Positions 49,230 to 59,996 of a DNA stretch of 64,000 nt are shown here, piece by piece. How positions within the stretch are numbered: the stretch's first letter is position 1; each line of letters opens with the position of its first letter. Source of the stretch: Dicyema japonicum (taxonomy: Eukaryota; Dicyemida; Rhombozoa; Dicyemidae). Under the pieces are notes generated by a model. It was given only the letters and a program-made list of their open reading frames with translations, was not told where the DNA came from and made no database searches. The translations under genes were made by a program, and so were the position numbers. The stretch covers positions 1,106,697 through 1,170,696 of the forward strand of contig RDEW01000018.1 of the NCBI GenBank assembly GCA_011109175.1. The letters are read 5' to 3'.

Positions 49230-49430
49230 TGTGGTCAACCATTTCTGGTGGTGCCAGTAATAATCCTAAATTATATCTAAAAGGACCATTAGTCAACAAC
49301 CATCCAGAGGATTTTTCCCTGACGGCACTTGTTTCAAGTCCGAGGATGCTGAGGAGAGCCGGGATCACTTGAATTTTTTCATTCTGTCTATGACGGTGTT
49401 TTTTGGTTCAATAAATTTAAAATATAAACT
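49230..49430 (+). repeat. Unclassified repeat end, copy 2
   Basis: Matches 43510-43610: RMLRRAGIT-stop followed by a tctatgacggtgttttttgg-type tail and an A/T-rich end. It follows the acidic ORF above. Confidence 0.5.
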
Positions 49431-49639
49431 AGCATCTAAATATTAAATATAGTTTAAAATATACATAAAAACATTTTGGAAAAACACTATTTTGAAAATG
49501 TTGATGTGAGTAATCATTTGCGATAATTGAAATAGCCACATAAAGAACTCCAAAAGAACATGTAGTATTCACTGTATCTTAAAAGTTTCTTTTGTTCCCT
49601 TTCTCCTTAAACTATTGTCGGAAGATGCCTGAACCTTTA

Positions 49640-50742
49640 TGACGCATCCTGATGGTATACGAACAAGGGATATTTTAGATTTTTTTATTGCGCCCATATT
49701 TGAGCTCATCGAGATCGGTGAAAACAGATTATTGAGAACTGAAGAGTCCTGTGGGAATTTTGTTGTGGAATTCCCAGCATTGACCTTGACCTCTTTGTAT
49801 TCTGCTTTAACAACCCAGAAGATGCTAGCTTATTTGAAAGGGATCTCAATGCAAAGTTGCCTTTTGGGGATAATGGACACAAACTTACACGAACTAAGTT
49901 GCCACCCTCGGAAATTGTATTAAAAAATTCACCAACGTGGGTAGAACTTGAAGAGCTTAATGAATACCTTGCCACTATTATATCTTCAGAGTCAACTATC
50001 AAAAGATTTGAAAAACGTGGCGAAAGATTACCTATGGCAAAACTAATAATAGAAAACCGTGGAGAAGCTCAGTCTTTAATTAGACTTGGTTTTAAAATTG
50101 GTTTCTCACAAGTCACAGCTGAATGGTTTAAAAAACCTAAAATTCAATGCTTTCGTTGCCAGTTATTCGGTCATATTGCGCGTTTCTGCAAAAACGTTGA
50201 AAGATGTTTGATTTGCTCAGGAAACCACAGAAGGTGTCAACTTGACTTAAAGAACGGTAAAAATTGCATAAATTGTGGATCAACTAACCTCATGGCTAAC
50301 TACGGAGGTTGTTCTTGTGCAAAAGCAGCCAATAAACTCAAGATGGATAAATTCTTACCTCAAAGTAAGTCAACTTGACTTAAAGAACGGTAAAAATTGC
50401 ATAAATTGTGGATCAACTAACCTCATGGCTAACTACGGAGGTTGTTCTTGTGCAAAAGCAGCTAATAAACTCAAGATGGATAAATTCTTACCTCAAAGTA
50501 AACCTCGCAATAAAAGTGTTGCTAAAGGAAGTAATGTTGCCAGGAAGATCGGAGACAATAAAGATTTGGCCAAGCCAACTCGAACAAGATGGAATCCGAT
50601 CACTCCTAAGAATACGACCTTGGATTTTGGAATGCAGACGGATAGACCACCAGTGTCCTCCGTTGACAGTGGATCTCAAACACAGTCACTAAGTCAATCA
50701 GCGAATACAAATGATCCGAATGGACGGAAGAACCCACGGTAA
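49640..50742 (+). mobile_element. LINE ORF1 (gag-like) with CCHC zinc knuckles
   Basis: Nucleic-acid-binding ORF1 of a Jockey-type LINE. From about 49857: WVELEELNEYLATIISSEST, LIIENRGEAQSLIRLGFKIG, then knuckles CFRCQLFGHIARFC and CLICSGNHRRC, and CINCGSTNLMANYGGC. A 133-bp duplication (50236-50501) repeats the last knuckle and shifts the frame. Without one unit, the frame would run through to the stop at 50742. ORF2 begins about 140 bp later. Confidence 0.75.
50236..50501. repeat. 133-bp tandem duplication inside LINE ORF1
   Basis: 50236-50368 and 50369-50501 differ by about one base (agccaat/agctaat). 133 is not a multiple of three, so the copy breaks the ORF. Confidence 0.93.
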
Positions 50743-50884
50743 ACAGAAATGTTCAGGAAGAGGAACGTTTTCATAATATTGTTGAACAATTATCTAAAAA
50801 TATTAAAAACATGACAAGAACGAAGAAGGATGCCAAGTTTTTACTTGGTCTGGTGGCGCTCCTAAGAAGAGAGGACAGCAACCA

Positions 50885-50995
50885 AATAAGTCAGATATAA
50901 CCAGGATTACCCTGGTTAATGCCCGCTCTCTTAAGAAGCGGGCTGCGGAGCTGGTAGCCCTTACCAGCGCTGTTGAGATGGATGTATTAATTATT
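50885..50995 (+). mobile_element. Start of LINE ORF2 endonuclease, truncated
   Basis: Reads DITRITLVNARSLKKRAAEL then VALTSAVEMDVL. This is the opening beta strand and first acidic region of an APE-type endonuclease. It stops where minus-strand RT sequence begins at about 50990. Confidence 0.65.
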
Positions 50996-51480
50996 AATAA
51001 AACAACTTTTCATTATTCTTTGTGATAACAGTGTCTCGCTGTCATAATGTGATAGTCGGCATAAGACAGAAGGATGGTGTTTTGAGAGTTTGGAGTTGGA
51101 AAGTCTCTTGTAAATAGACTGAATATAGCCGGCGATAGTGGGGATCCTTGAGGGACCCCATTTGGGAGTGTGTCGTAGTTTTGATTTTCGATTGTTCATT
51201 ACAGCCTAACCTCTTATGTCTTCGATGAATGTGTGGAAGTTGAATGTAGGGATCTGAATTTCGGGAAGCTGTAACGAGAGAGCAATCTTCTGAAGGATTA
51301 ATTTTTCTAGTATCTGCGAAAGTCCAAAGAGGATTGATACTGGACGGTAAGACCGGGGGTCGTCCAGAGACTTGTTTCGTTTCGGGATTGGACGTATCAG
51401 GGGTTAGATGTGATTTAAATTCGTTATCCGTCGATCACTGTCCTCGAGAAGCTCATTAAGTGCTGAAAGTTTCCTTGATC
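50990..51480 (-). mobile_element. LINE RT fragment in opposite orientation
   Basis: Minus strand: LIRPIPKRNKSLDDPRSYRP, VSILFGLSQILEKLILQKIA, then LPNGVPQGSPLSPAIFSLF and LLSYADYHIMTA. The catalytic box is YADY, so the second Asp is lost. Confidence 0.75.
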
Positions 51481-51737
51481 AGTACTCTGTCACTGAAATA
51501 CGGATGCTCCTATCAAACTCGTGGGTGCGAGTTCTCTAATCGTCCACCTGCGATCTCACCGTTTACCGGAAGTGCTTCCGCTAATGTTTGGGAAGGAACT
51601 TGATCAAGTGTCTTCCTTCAGGACTACACGTGAACAATCTTGTTTCCAAATGAGTTTCTTGGTTCTTTTCAGAAACACATGAAACCATGTTCCTATAGAC
51701 TCTTGAGAGTGGATAGGGATGGACTCTGACGAAGGAA

Positions 51738-52015
51738 GAAGACTTCCGTTTTTGAATACCCCAGTCCATAAATTATAAAGGAAGTAACTCAAGTTATTTC
51801 CTAAAATGCCGCATTACGGTAACCACGGCATATAAATAGACAAATTCTACGACCGTCAAACTTTGTTATGGAAATAGAAGACTTCCGTTTTTGAATACCC
51901 CAGTCCATAAATTATAAAGGAAGTAACTCAAGTTATTTCCTAAAATGCCGCATTACGGAAACCACGGCATATAAATAGACAAATTCTACGACCGTCAAAC
52001 TTTGTTATGGAAATT
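51738..52015. promoter_or_regulatory. Duplicated 139-bp promoter/start segment
   Basis: 51738-51876 and 51877-52015 are two copies with a single difference (acggtaacc/acggaaacc). Each contains TATAAATA (51831-51838 and 51970-51977) and ends with ATGGAAAT. The second ATG (52007) opens the 320-codon ORF; the first (51868) opens an 8-codon ORF that stops at TGA. TATA to ATG is only about 37 bp, which leaves room for a very short 5' UTR. Confidence 0.7.
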
Positions 52016-52969
52016 AATAAATACGATTCATTTTCCTCAAATTTACCCCACGATGATTTGCGTCTACCTCCACCTCCGATGGAGACAAAGAAGGCCAAGA
52101 GAATAAGATTTAAATCATTACCGCCTTATTCTATTTTGACGACAAGAAGCTCGAAACCAAACCTAAATGAGTGTTCCACAGTTAAGGCAAATAAACAAGA
52201 AAAGGGTACCAAAAGACCTCGGAGTCGAAGTAGAAAAGACTCTAAAAAAACGTTGCCCACCTCTGCATTTTGGAATATGGACATTTTAAATATTTTTGGT
52301 ATTTCAGCAGAGGATGAGCCAACAAATATATCAGATGAATGTACTATGTCCCCCACTGTAAACGAAGTGCCTGAAATTGTTGAATCTCCCGCAAAAATCC
52401 CCAAAATACACGAGTTTTCAATTCTCCCTGCGAGGGGAACTAAATTCTCCAAATATGAGTTTATGGTAAACAACTTGAAACTCGAGAAGAAAAACGAATT
52501 TATGCAGGGATCTGATGATTGTACTACGCAGTGTCTTCTAAATGACATGTACAACGACTCATTACTGAATCGCATCAATGTTAATCCTGTCATTTACGCG
52601 GCTTTCATCGACTGTTTAAGGCATTACCCTAAAAATGACTCATTTGATCGCCAAACTATGAGCTATCACATTGGTGGTGATTCATTTTTGGTACCTCATG
52701 GAATTGGTAATGATTATCCAATATTTAAAGATGACCATGATGTGGAGAGGATCGTAAAGGTTCTATATGATGGTGCTGAAATTCTGGGACTAAAGCGTGA
52801 TGACGATGTTTACGTTCGAATTGTTGACATGGCCAAAATTTTGTTCAAGTCGAGACGTTTTGCTGAATTTCACAAAATATGTGAAAATTTGAAAATCCCA
52901 GTATTATCGACTTTTTCACATGATAGGTCCTTTTCAGTAAGGAAAAGGAGTTACATGAACTCGAATTGA
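52007..52969 (+). CDS. Hypothetical 320-aa protein, intact, single exon
   Basis: The longest uninterrupted ORF in the window. Residues 1-60 are polar with a Pro run (LRLPPPPMETKK). Residues 62-85 are basic (KQEKGTKRPRSRSRKDSKK), a likely nuclear localisation signal. The middle is acidic and low complexity, and residues 185-310 look globular (INVNPVIYAAFIDCLRHYP, DVERIVKVLYDGAEILGLKR, DVYVRIVDMAKILFKSRRFA). I recognise no domain. No intron is needed, unlike its conserved neighbours. A TATA box stands 37 bp upstream. Polar codon use and the absence of retroelement motifs argue for a host gene. Confidence 0.75.
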   Translation: MEINKYDSFSSNLPHDDLRLPPPPMETKKAKRIRFKSLPPYSILTTRSSKPNLNECSTVKANKQEKGTKRPRSRSRKDSKKTLPTSAFWNMDILNIFGISAEDEPTNISDECTMSPTVNEVPEIVESPAKIPKIHEFSILPARGTKFSKYEFMVNNLKLEKKNEFMQGSDDCTTQCLLNDMYNDSLLNRINVNPVIYAAFIDCLRHYPKNDSFDRQTMSYHIGGDSFLVPHGIGNDYPIFKDDHDVERIVKVLYDGAEILGLKRDDDVYVRIVDMAKILFKSRRFAEFHKICENLKIPVLSTFSHDRSFSVRKRSYMNSN

Positions 52970-53233
52970 TCTCTTTTACTCGCCCCGATAGAGACCAGCG
53001 CATAATTGGACTTTCTTATTTGAATCGATTCTTTGATCAAATTAGGGAGTTGTTGCGTTGACATTTTTAAATTAACATTTTTGTAAATAAACATTGTTTT
53101 GTACTTTCATGGCTGTAAGCTTAAAATAAAGTAACTTCCTTAATAGAGGAACTAACTTGTACGATCGTTCCTCTGCTTCCAGACCAATGTCCTACTGTGT
53201 CTTTGATTACTTTAGCTGAATTAAAAATTTGTA

Positions 53234-54062
53234 TTGAGGACAATATTGTTGGTTTTACAACTTCAAGCCTCGGGTTGCTGCTTTGAGGACGATCCTCGAA
53301 GCATTGAAGTGAGGCTGGAAGTTCAGAAACTTAAGAAATTAGATGAAACTGATATTTTTCGTTCAACTCATTACACGAGTCCCTTGCATTCTTCGAAGAC
53401 ATCGAACGTAATTCAGCCCGTAGAATACCTAACTATTCTGAATATCAACAATCACTAACCGACACTCCAATCCTGCCCTCCATTGACAGGACCTCCCGGC
53501 ACGTTGTTTGCAACAAGATGTTCCCATAGACTATTCTTACATTCATACAGAGATGTCTGAAATCATTTCTCTTTGGTAGAATGGGACGTACCCTGGTTAT
53601 GTCAGAGAAATCTCGTGACCTTTACCTCCCAAACGGAGTCCCACAAGGTCTGCCCTCTCTCCGGCTTTGTTCAACCTTCGCCTGAGCAGCTGGAAGATGC
53701 GCTTGTGATGACTTGATCTTCGTTTGGGAGAGAAACATTATTTCCGCCTCTTGATTCTCTAGAACTACGTGACTCCCTCTTGGGCCTCATCCTCGCAGCC
53801 TCTAATATCCAAAAATTTCAGAGTCAAAAATGGACCTTTTTGAACAATTATTGGATGCAAAAAATTTCACCGTCCGACCACCTCCACTTGGAAGCCACCA
53901 ATCTCCCAGTGGAAGATCACCTCTGTATGAGGAACCTCCAATTATTAAATGAAACCACAGAATCAGACCACTCTTGCTACTTCTTGACTTACACGAAGAA
54001 CTTCAGAAAAATAATTCCGAAAAATAATTACCACATCATTCCTGTTTCGTTATTTGGCTAGA
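53234..54062 (+). mobile_element. LINE RT fragment, heavily decayed
   Basis: Around 53600-53730: SEKSRDLYLPNGVPQG and CDDLIFVWERN, the (Y)ADD box with its first residues changed. 53780-54060 is open but not diagnostic. A relic. Confidence 0.55.
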
Positions 54063-54326
54063 ATTCGTCAACCTCTTCCGAATAAAACCAAGTCAAAGAC
54101 AATACATGACTCCTACAAGTGGTGAATTCCAGAGGTTTTACTGTGATTTACTGAGATTAAATCAATAAAATAACATTAATTTACTCCAGTCTGCCATACT
54201 ACTCAAAAATAAGTTTTATTGAGTAGTAACCTCTCTTAATCACAGTTAATTCTCTATTTACCCCCGACCCTTTCACTGTAATCTCGTGGCTATCAGAAGT
54301 TAATTCTTATAAACATGGCTGATTTT

Positions 54327-54783
54327 CAAAGTCGGGCGGAAGTGGCGGAATATCTCAGACGAGTGTCTTTCATAATAAAAGTCAACCAACCATTCGGAAT
54401 GCCTATCAATTTGATGTTGGAAGATGACTTTCTGATCTCTTTAAATATCTTCCTTTCCCTCTCACCAATCAGAGAAACAGCCCTTAGCCTTAAAACCCTG
54501 ACAACCTCCCACTCTTTGATGCCCTAGCTGTCCTCCCAATACGGTGGATGTACAGTTTTAAAGTTGACGGCATATTATAGTTAATGACCTTTAATATAAT
54601 ATCAATTCCACAGTTTCAATGTAATCAACATCCAACCCACATGCCGCCAAATCAGTGGCTAAAAGGACATTGAATCTTTCAAGTTTGAATAAACTAAGCA
54701 TCTCACATCGCTGAGACTGAGTCAAATCCCCATGAAGTTCCCCCACTGATATTCCAAACAAACCCAAAACCACGTGCAACCAT
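54327..54783 (-). CDS. DDX27-like DEAD-box helicase, C-terminal half (inverted)
   Basis: Minus strand: [20 protein letters not shown], then [18 protein letters not shown] (motif V, usual Arg of AARGLD changed to Cys). After a 23-nt intron (54589-54611) come [20 protein letters not shown] (motif VI) and ARA. After a 23-nt intron (54483-54505) comes [21 protein letters not shown] 24-nt intron (54367-54390) precedes the stop at 54327. This is the direct continuation of the N-terminal half that lies on the opposite strand at 55.3-56.3 kb. Confidence 0.82.
54755..54783. repeat. 29-bp inverted repeat, left breakpoint
   Basis: Exact reverse complement of 56232-56260. Both copies encode WLHVVLGLF, one on each strand; identity ends abruptly on both sides. 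Confidence 0.9.
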
Positions 54784-55329
54784 ACAAAGCCAAAACCAAG
54801 ACACTCTTCTGAGATTAAGTAACCTTTGCCTCACTAAGTTGTAGGAGGGCAGCAGCTATTAAATAGGATGCTATAGATGCCGATCAATCTCATAGATCGG
54901 TCAGTCCCGGTATTGTAGACGAACGTTGTGCTAATTCATGACATTCAAATAATTGTTTTGTTGTCAACTCATTAAGGTTGCAAGAGGGAAAGAGGACATC
55001 GTACGTCGGTAGAGAGGGTGCCCACATTGTAGACGAGTCAGGTTTACCCAGACGTCTCTCAGAAGAGAGGATTCTGATTGGTCTATCGGAGGAGGGGTGG
55101 GTGTAGTATTTCATTATCATCGAATAATAATAATAATCGTGTATTCCTTTGGTAACTCGTATAAGCTTGTCTTAAGGAAGAAAGGAATTAGTTAATGATT
55201 CTCGGATGTTATGTTATTATTCCCAGGCTAACAATCTTTGGTAAGCCCAGCACAAGCAGTCATAATTACACGTGACAGTAAGGACTGGTTCTCTGCCTGT
55301 TTGTTTATTGGTTATTCAAGGGTTGTAAG
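54784..55329. other. Sequence between the two helicase halves
   Basis: No recognised gene. The minus strand near 54855-54815 (LIAAALLQLSEAK) faintly resembles the helicase segment before motif IV, but I would not call it. 5' sequence of both halves lies here. Confidence 0.4.
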
Positions 55330-56260
55330 AATGTATGCGAGAGCTTTACCACCTTTGAGGAGACTAGTCTATCAAGACCTCTTTTAAAAGTATCTTCTTC
55401 TTGTTATAAAGTCCCTAAATGATTTGTCCATTACAGCTCCAACTCCTATTCAGTCCAAAGTCATCCCGATTGCCCTTTCTGGGAGGGATCTTTGTGCACG
55501 AGCACCCACTGGATCTGGTTTTCAGTCCTCATTATAATAGGAAAGACCGCTGCCTATATTCTTCCCACATTGGAAAGACTCCTGTTTATACAGAACTACG
55601 ACAACATTACTCGTGTCCTCATTTTAGTGCCCACAAGGGAACTGGCCATTCAAGTCAATCACGTTACCTCCCAATTGGCCAAATATATGACGATTAATAT
55701 ATCAGTTGTCACTGGTAGGTTCACGTGGGTTATTTTAGGTGGTCTTCCAATTGATCCCCACAGAACGATGCAGTGAGCTGCCCAGACATTCTCATTGCCA
55801 CTCCGGGACGACTAATAGATTTAATTAGCAACAGGAAGGTCGATTTGAGAACCATAGAGGTTCTAATTCTAGACGAGGCTGATAGGTACAGTTATTTGCT
55901 TATTTAGAATGTTGGATGATCACTTTTATGAGCAAATCAAAGTTATAATGACTTCTCTGTCCTCCCATAGACAAACTATGCTCCTCTCTGCTACAATGAC
56001 CGACCAAGCACGTGAACTTTCCAACCTTATACAAAAGTCCCCAGTAAATGTGGTTGTTAATGACAAATCTGTTGGAAATTTGAGTCAGGAGTATGTTAGG
56101 ATTAGGCCGGGACATGAGAAAGATCGTCCGACTGTACTTGCATGTTGCTTTGTGTAGTTTATTCTAGGTTTGTTGAGAAATGTGTTTAAAAGAAGGGTGA
56201 TCGTCTTTGTTGGGACCAAAAAGGTAGTGAGATGGTTGCACGTGGTTTTGGGTTTGTTTG
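55330..56260 (+). CDS. DDX27: DDX27-like DEAD-box helicase, N-terminal half
   Basis: DDX27/Drs1 helicases act in large ribosomal subunit assembly in the nucleolus. Motifs in order: [32 protein letters not shown] (Q motif), Walker [21 protein letters not shown] split by a 23-nt intron (55518-55540), [14 protein letters not shown] (Ia), a 24-nt intron (55715-55738), [15 protein letters not shown] (Ib), [15 protein letters not shown] (DEAD at 55872-55883, with a 22-nt intron 55886-55907), [11 protein letters not shown] (III), [15 protein letters not shown], a 24-nt intron (56144-56167), and [20 protein letters not shown]. One base is missing near 55769. Homology stops at the 29-bp repeat and resumes at 54783 on the other strand. 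An intact second copy elsewhere would be needed for function. Confidence 0.85.
56232..56260. repeat. 29-bp inverted repeat, right breakpoint
   Basis: Reverse complement of 54755-54783; marks the end of helicase homology on the plus strand. Confidence 0.9.
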
Positions 56261-56290
56261 ACAGTTTAAACCACGTGGTACTTTGTGGCA

Positions 56291-56528
56291 AAGTCAACAA
56301 ACCGGTTCAATCTCAAAATCAAGTGGAAACAGCTGGAGACGAGGTATGGGAAATTCTGTAGGGAAGATAATCCCTGAAGAGCAGTTCTTTGGCAACCGTG
56401 GAGAGTAAGAAGTCAACAAACCGGTTCAATCTCAAAATCAAGTGGAAACAGCTGGAGACGAGGTATGGGAAATTCTGTAGGGAAGATAATCCCTGAAGAG
56501 CAGTTCTTTGGCAACCGTGGAGAGTAAG
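56291..56528. repeat. 119-bp tandem duplication at the 3' end of the coiled-coil gene
   Basis: 56291-56409 and 56410-56528 look identical. The unit begins aagtcaacaaaccggttcaa and ends cgtggagagtaag. On the minus strand it duplicates the last codons and tail of the coiled-coil gene. Confidence 0.93.
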
Positions 56529-57784
56529 GTTACACGTTTCCACCAAATTGGAGAATTCAACTAGTCGGTCTCTGTGTCTACCCAACAGACGACAATCTTC
56601 AAGTCGGAAAAACTCGGGAAGTGGTCTTTGATTGATAAAGTGCTCCGATTGAAGGATCTCTGGTATTTCGTAGTCCAACAGACGAGTCCTCTGATTATTT
56701 CTCAGTTTTACATTCTCCGAATTGCTGCTTCTTACCATCTCCCTTAACACTTCAATCTCCTGTCGGTTACTCCCACCCAAATACCTTCATCAGTGTAGAC
56801 TGAATCTCCTCAGACCTGTCCTCAGCCTCCTTTCCAGCCATGAGTTGATTTTTGATTGAAGAACATCGCTCTTCCAATTCCTTAACGGTCGATTCCTTCT
56901 CCCCTACAACTCCACCTAGTCGGTCGACCTCCACGAACAACTCATTAATCTACGTAACCAGGACGACCACCTGCTCAGATTTTACCGCATTTTCACTTAA
57001 CAGGTCAGAATTTTGCTTTTTTAGATCCTCGATTTGTTCAACGTGGGAGACTAGCTCTGTTTCCAATTCGTCCGCGTGTTTCTACCGTAAGTTCAAGTTC
57101 CCACCAAATAAATATCGCATTTCCCGCAAATTTGGATCTCCTCGTTGACTTTTTCGTCATTTTCTATCACGTAAGAGACGTCATCCATCAGAGTGTATGT
57201 CACTTCACTTCTGCTCAGTTTATCCACCAAATCTCTCCGGTGTGAGTCAGATTCCTCCAAAAGCTTCTTCATTCTCGTCTCCTTTTACTCCCATTCCTCT
57301 ATTTCTCTTTAAATTCAGAAAAACTCTCGTTTTCCGCATTTCTTGCCTCCAAGTAGTCGATCCTTTCCGTCTTTTCTTTCAAAACTGACCTAAGCTTCTT
57401 CACCACCTCCTCCATAGAAGTCCACGAGTCTTCAAGCTTCTTCAATTTACCAACAAGCTCGGAGAATGGCTAAATATGAGAGGACACGTGTACCTTCGAT
57501 ATTATGGACATCATCCCAAGGATGACTATCAACTGCTGAACGAAAAGATTCTGTTTATTACTTAGAAGCTCGATATTTTGAACAGCCGACTTGAGAGAAG
57601 TGATACACGTGGGCTGGCATTTTCTACGAACAGGTGACTGTCCTCGAATGATGAAATAAGACAATTGCTGCTGGAATAAGGAAAACTGGGTCATAAAATC
57701 CACGAAAACGGTCTCTTGTGGGACGAGGCTGTAGTCCCTAAAAATAAGGGATGGGAAATACTCGTTTATAGGGTAATTTGACAA
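56319..57784 (-). CDS. Coiled-coil protein, micro-intron gene, function unknown
   Basis: Starts MSNYPINEYFPSLIFRDYSL (57784). After a 24-nt intron (57470-57493) it becomes long heptad-rich helix: LVGKLKKLEDSWTSMEEVVK, KEKTERIDYLEARN. Further joins: 23 nt (57082-57104), after CGKCDIYL, to HADELETELVSHVEQIEDLK; 21 nt (56950-56970) to EVDRLGGVVGEKESTVKELE; 25 nt (56760-56784) to EIEVLREMVRSSNSENVKLR and onward to about 56319. The junction near 57290-57320 is unresolved. Architecture suggests a structural or tethering protein, but I recognise no family. The 3' end overlaps the 119-bp duplication. Confidence 0.65.
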
Positions 57785-58300
57785 TTTGGGACTATGAGAT
57801 TGTTTATTGGTGATGAAGGGCTCATACTAGAGATATATAGTTCTTCCACCTGACTGTCACTCGCACTCACAATCGTCGAGGCAAAAGGCAGGGGGACCCA
57901 TCTTAGTCCCCATTAGTATCAATCTCATTGTGCATTCCCTCAAACCTCGGTTTACTTTAAGGATGTAGTCTTCACGCTGTCGGATTAGCAGACAGATTTG
58001 TCCAAGTTGTAGTGCCTCTGTGGCTAGTTTCTCTCCAATGTCTACGGAAGATGTCTATTTTAGAGGATTTAGGGTACCTTCGTGAGAGAATCAACGATAG
58101 GTCGCAACGAGTCAGATAGAGAATTTAATGCCACACTTATGTCTGAGTGATGAATGTTCATAGTCGATATAGTAATTTAAATTATATTAATTACATATTT
58201 AACTAATTATTTTTTAATTTTAATTAATAAAAGACCGCCATTTAATTTGATGATGTTGTTTAACCCTTTTGTGTCTCATATCGTCGCTTTCATCAAAAAT
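57785..58300. other. No gene recognised
   Basis: No conserved protein; AT-rich at 58150-58260. Confidence 0.4.
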
Positions 58301-59022
58301 GGTCAGTATTCTACGAAACAAGAAGCGACCATGATCCGATTGTGGTGAAGATCAAAAGAGAGATCAACGTGAGGAGAATTCCTAGAAGCTACAATTACAA
58401 AGGCGCTTACTGGAAATTGCATCGTGAAATCTCAGAAGACGAAATGAAGAACTGTCACTTGGATAGCTTCATTTCTTTGGATAATGCCATCAGCTGCTTT
58501 ACCCACATAATCTTGGAAGCAAGATCAATGGCTATACCCAAAAATCACTTAAAGGGAAGACGGCTTTTATCAAAGAAAAATCAACTTAAAAAACCTAACT
58601 GGATAACCTTGGAAATGAAACTCTGGATGAGAACATTTTATAATGAACTAAAGGCCAAAGAGTTCAGGGTCCAGAGGTTGAAGTGGAATCGTGTGCTTAC
58701 AATAGTAAATCGAAATCGCACTACGGGAGAAGTGTGGAATGCTATTCCAAGTGTGGCAAAAGGCGATGAAATTTCATCGGAGGAAGATTATGTTCAAAGA
58801 GATGTGAACAACTTGATAAAATTCTATAGGAAATTTGTTGCTCTCGGATTTTGTGGTCAAGGCAATGAACCATGGTTAATATACTTTTCAGAATTCATGA
58901 CATTTTTTAAACCCAGTAGCTCATCCAGTTATCTCTATTGCTTCCATGAGAGGCAACGTTGCAATTACCTCGCTTTCTATATGCTCGTGCTACATGTCAT
59001 TCAGCTTCTGTTTTCCTCATAA
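58300..59022 (+). mobile_element. LINE ORF2 fragment between endonuclease and RT
   Basis: Begins with SDHDPIVVKIKREINVR, the last endonuclease motif (SDH). It then continues SYNYKGAYWKLHREISEDEM, EARSMAIPKN, and KPNWITLEMKLWMRTFYNEL, the linker typical before the RT of Jockey/CR1-type elements. It is open to 59022 but has lost similarity after about 58860. No RT follows. Confidence 0.7.
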
Positions 59023-59996
59023 GAAACTCGGCTGATTTTGGTCATAACAGCAAATTATAGAACCTTTGTAGCCCCTAATACTGTTTCTTAAAAAAGATCT
59101 TTTTTAGATTTGATTTAGACGGGTTTATACCCCATGCAGCACAATTATATCTTCGGTTGTATGTATTGCGTATACAGTGAGCTTAATGTGGAACTAAAAC
59201 AGCCTTTGCCAAAAAGGCTTAGCTGGTTTTACGTTTTAAACAATTCTTACAAAATTATACATTGTCTTTGAGTCCTAGTTAAACTCATCCAAAATTTCTT
59301 AGAGAAATGATGAGATCCCCCGAGGGTAAATATAGATATTTTATCGATTGAAGTTAAAATTGATTAAAAGCAGCGCTTCCCGATTCGTTTTGAGTTCGCA
59401 CCCCTCGATTTTATATCTAACAGATATAGAAGGTTGAGGAGGTGACATACCTCTATTGTAGGAGATATCTGAAACCTAAAGTCCTGAACAAAACAGTAAC
59501 CAACACGCCAAGTCTCAGGATTCAAATCTCGACTGAAAAAAAACTTTTAGGATCTTAGTAAGAAATCACATATAAAAAGATAGTTAATATGATTCTAAAT
59601 ATGTTACCATGACAACAAATCCTGTATATCTCTGCAACCTAGCCGATACAAGAATTTAAGACATATTGTTTCCACAGTCATAGACAGCAGGCGGATGCTA
59701 AAGAAGATTCCTCCACCATATCAAAAGTTCACCACGACGAAGACGACCCATGATTTTACATCAACTAGGGTCATTCATTACTTAAAAAACGCCCTGCTGG
59801 ACAAAACGTTTTACTGTTTAAAATTCCGGTGTTTAAATAATTTTAGATAATAAAATCTCCGTATTGCTATAAAAATCTTTCGATTAAAATTCCGACTCCA
59901 TCGAAACTCTCGTTATTTACTTCGATAAAATTATTACAATCAGCTTCAAGCCTACTTCCACGTGTAGTCATAACTGTGGATAGCCAATTTCAATAA
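59023..59996. other. No gene recognised
   Basis: A B-box-like aggattcaaatctcgactg (59518-59536) stands alone. 5' flank of the next small gene. Confidence 0.35.

Noticed and set aside
54815-54860. Second, paralogous helicase copy on the minus strand instead of an inversion
   Set aside because: Similarity beyond the exact 29-bp repeat is a few residues only; a paralogue should align further.
54890-55120. Minus-strand ORF between the helicase halves as a gene
   Set aside because: No recognised motif and no splice-consistent extension.
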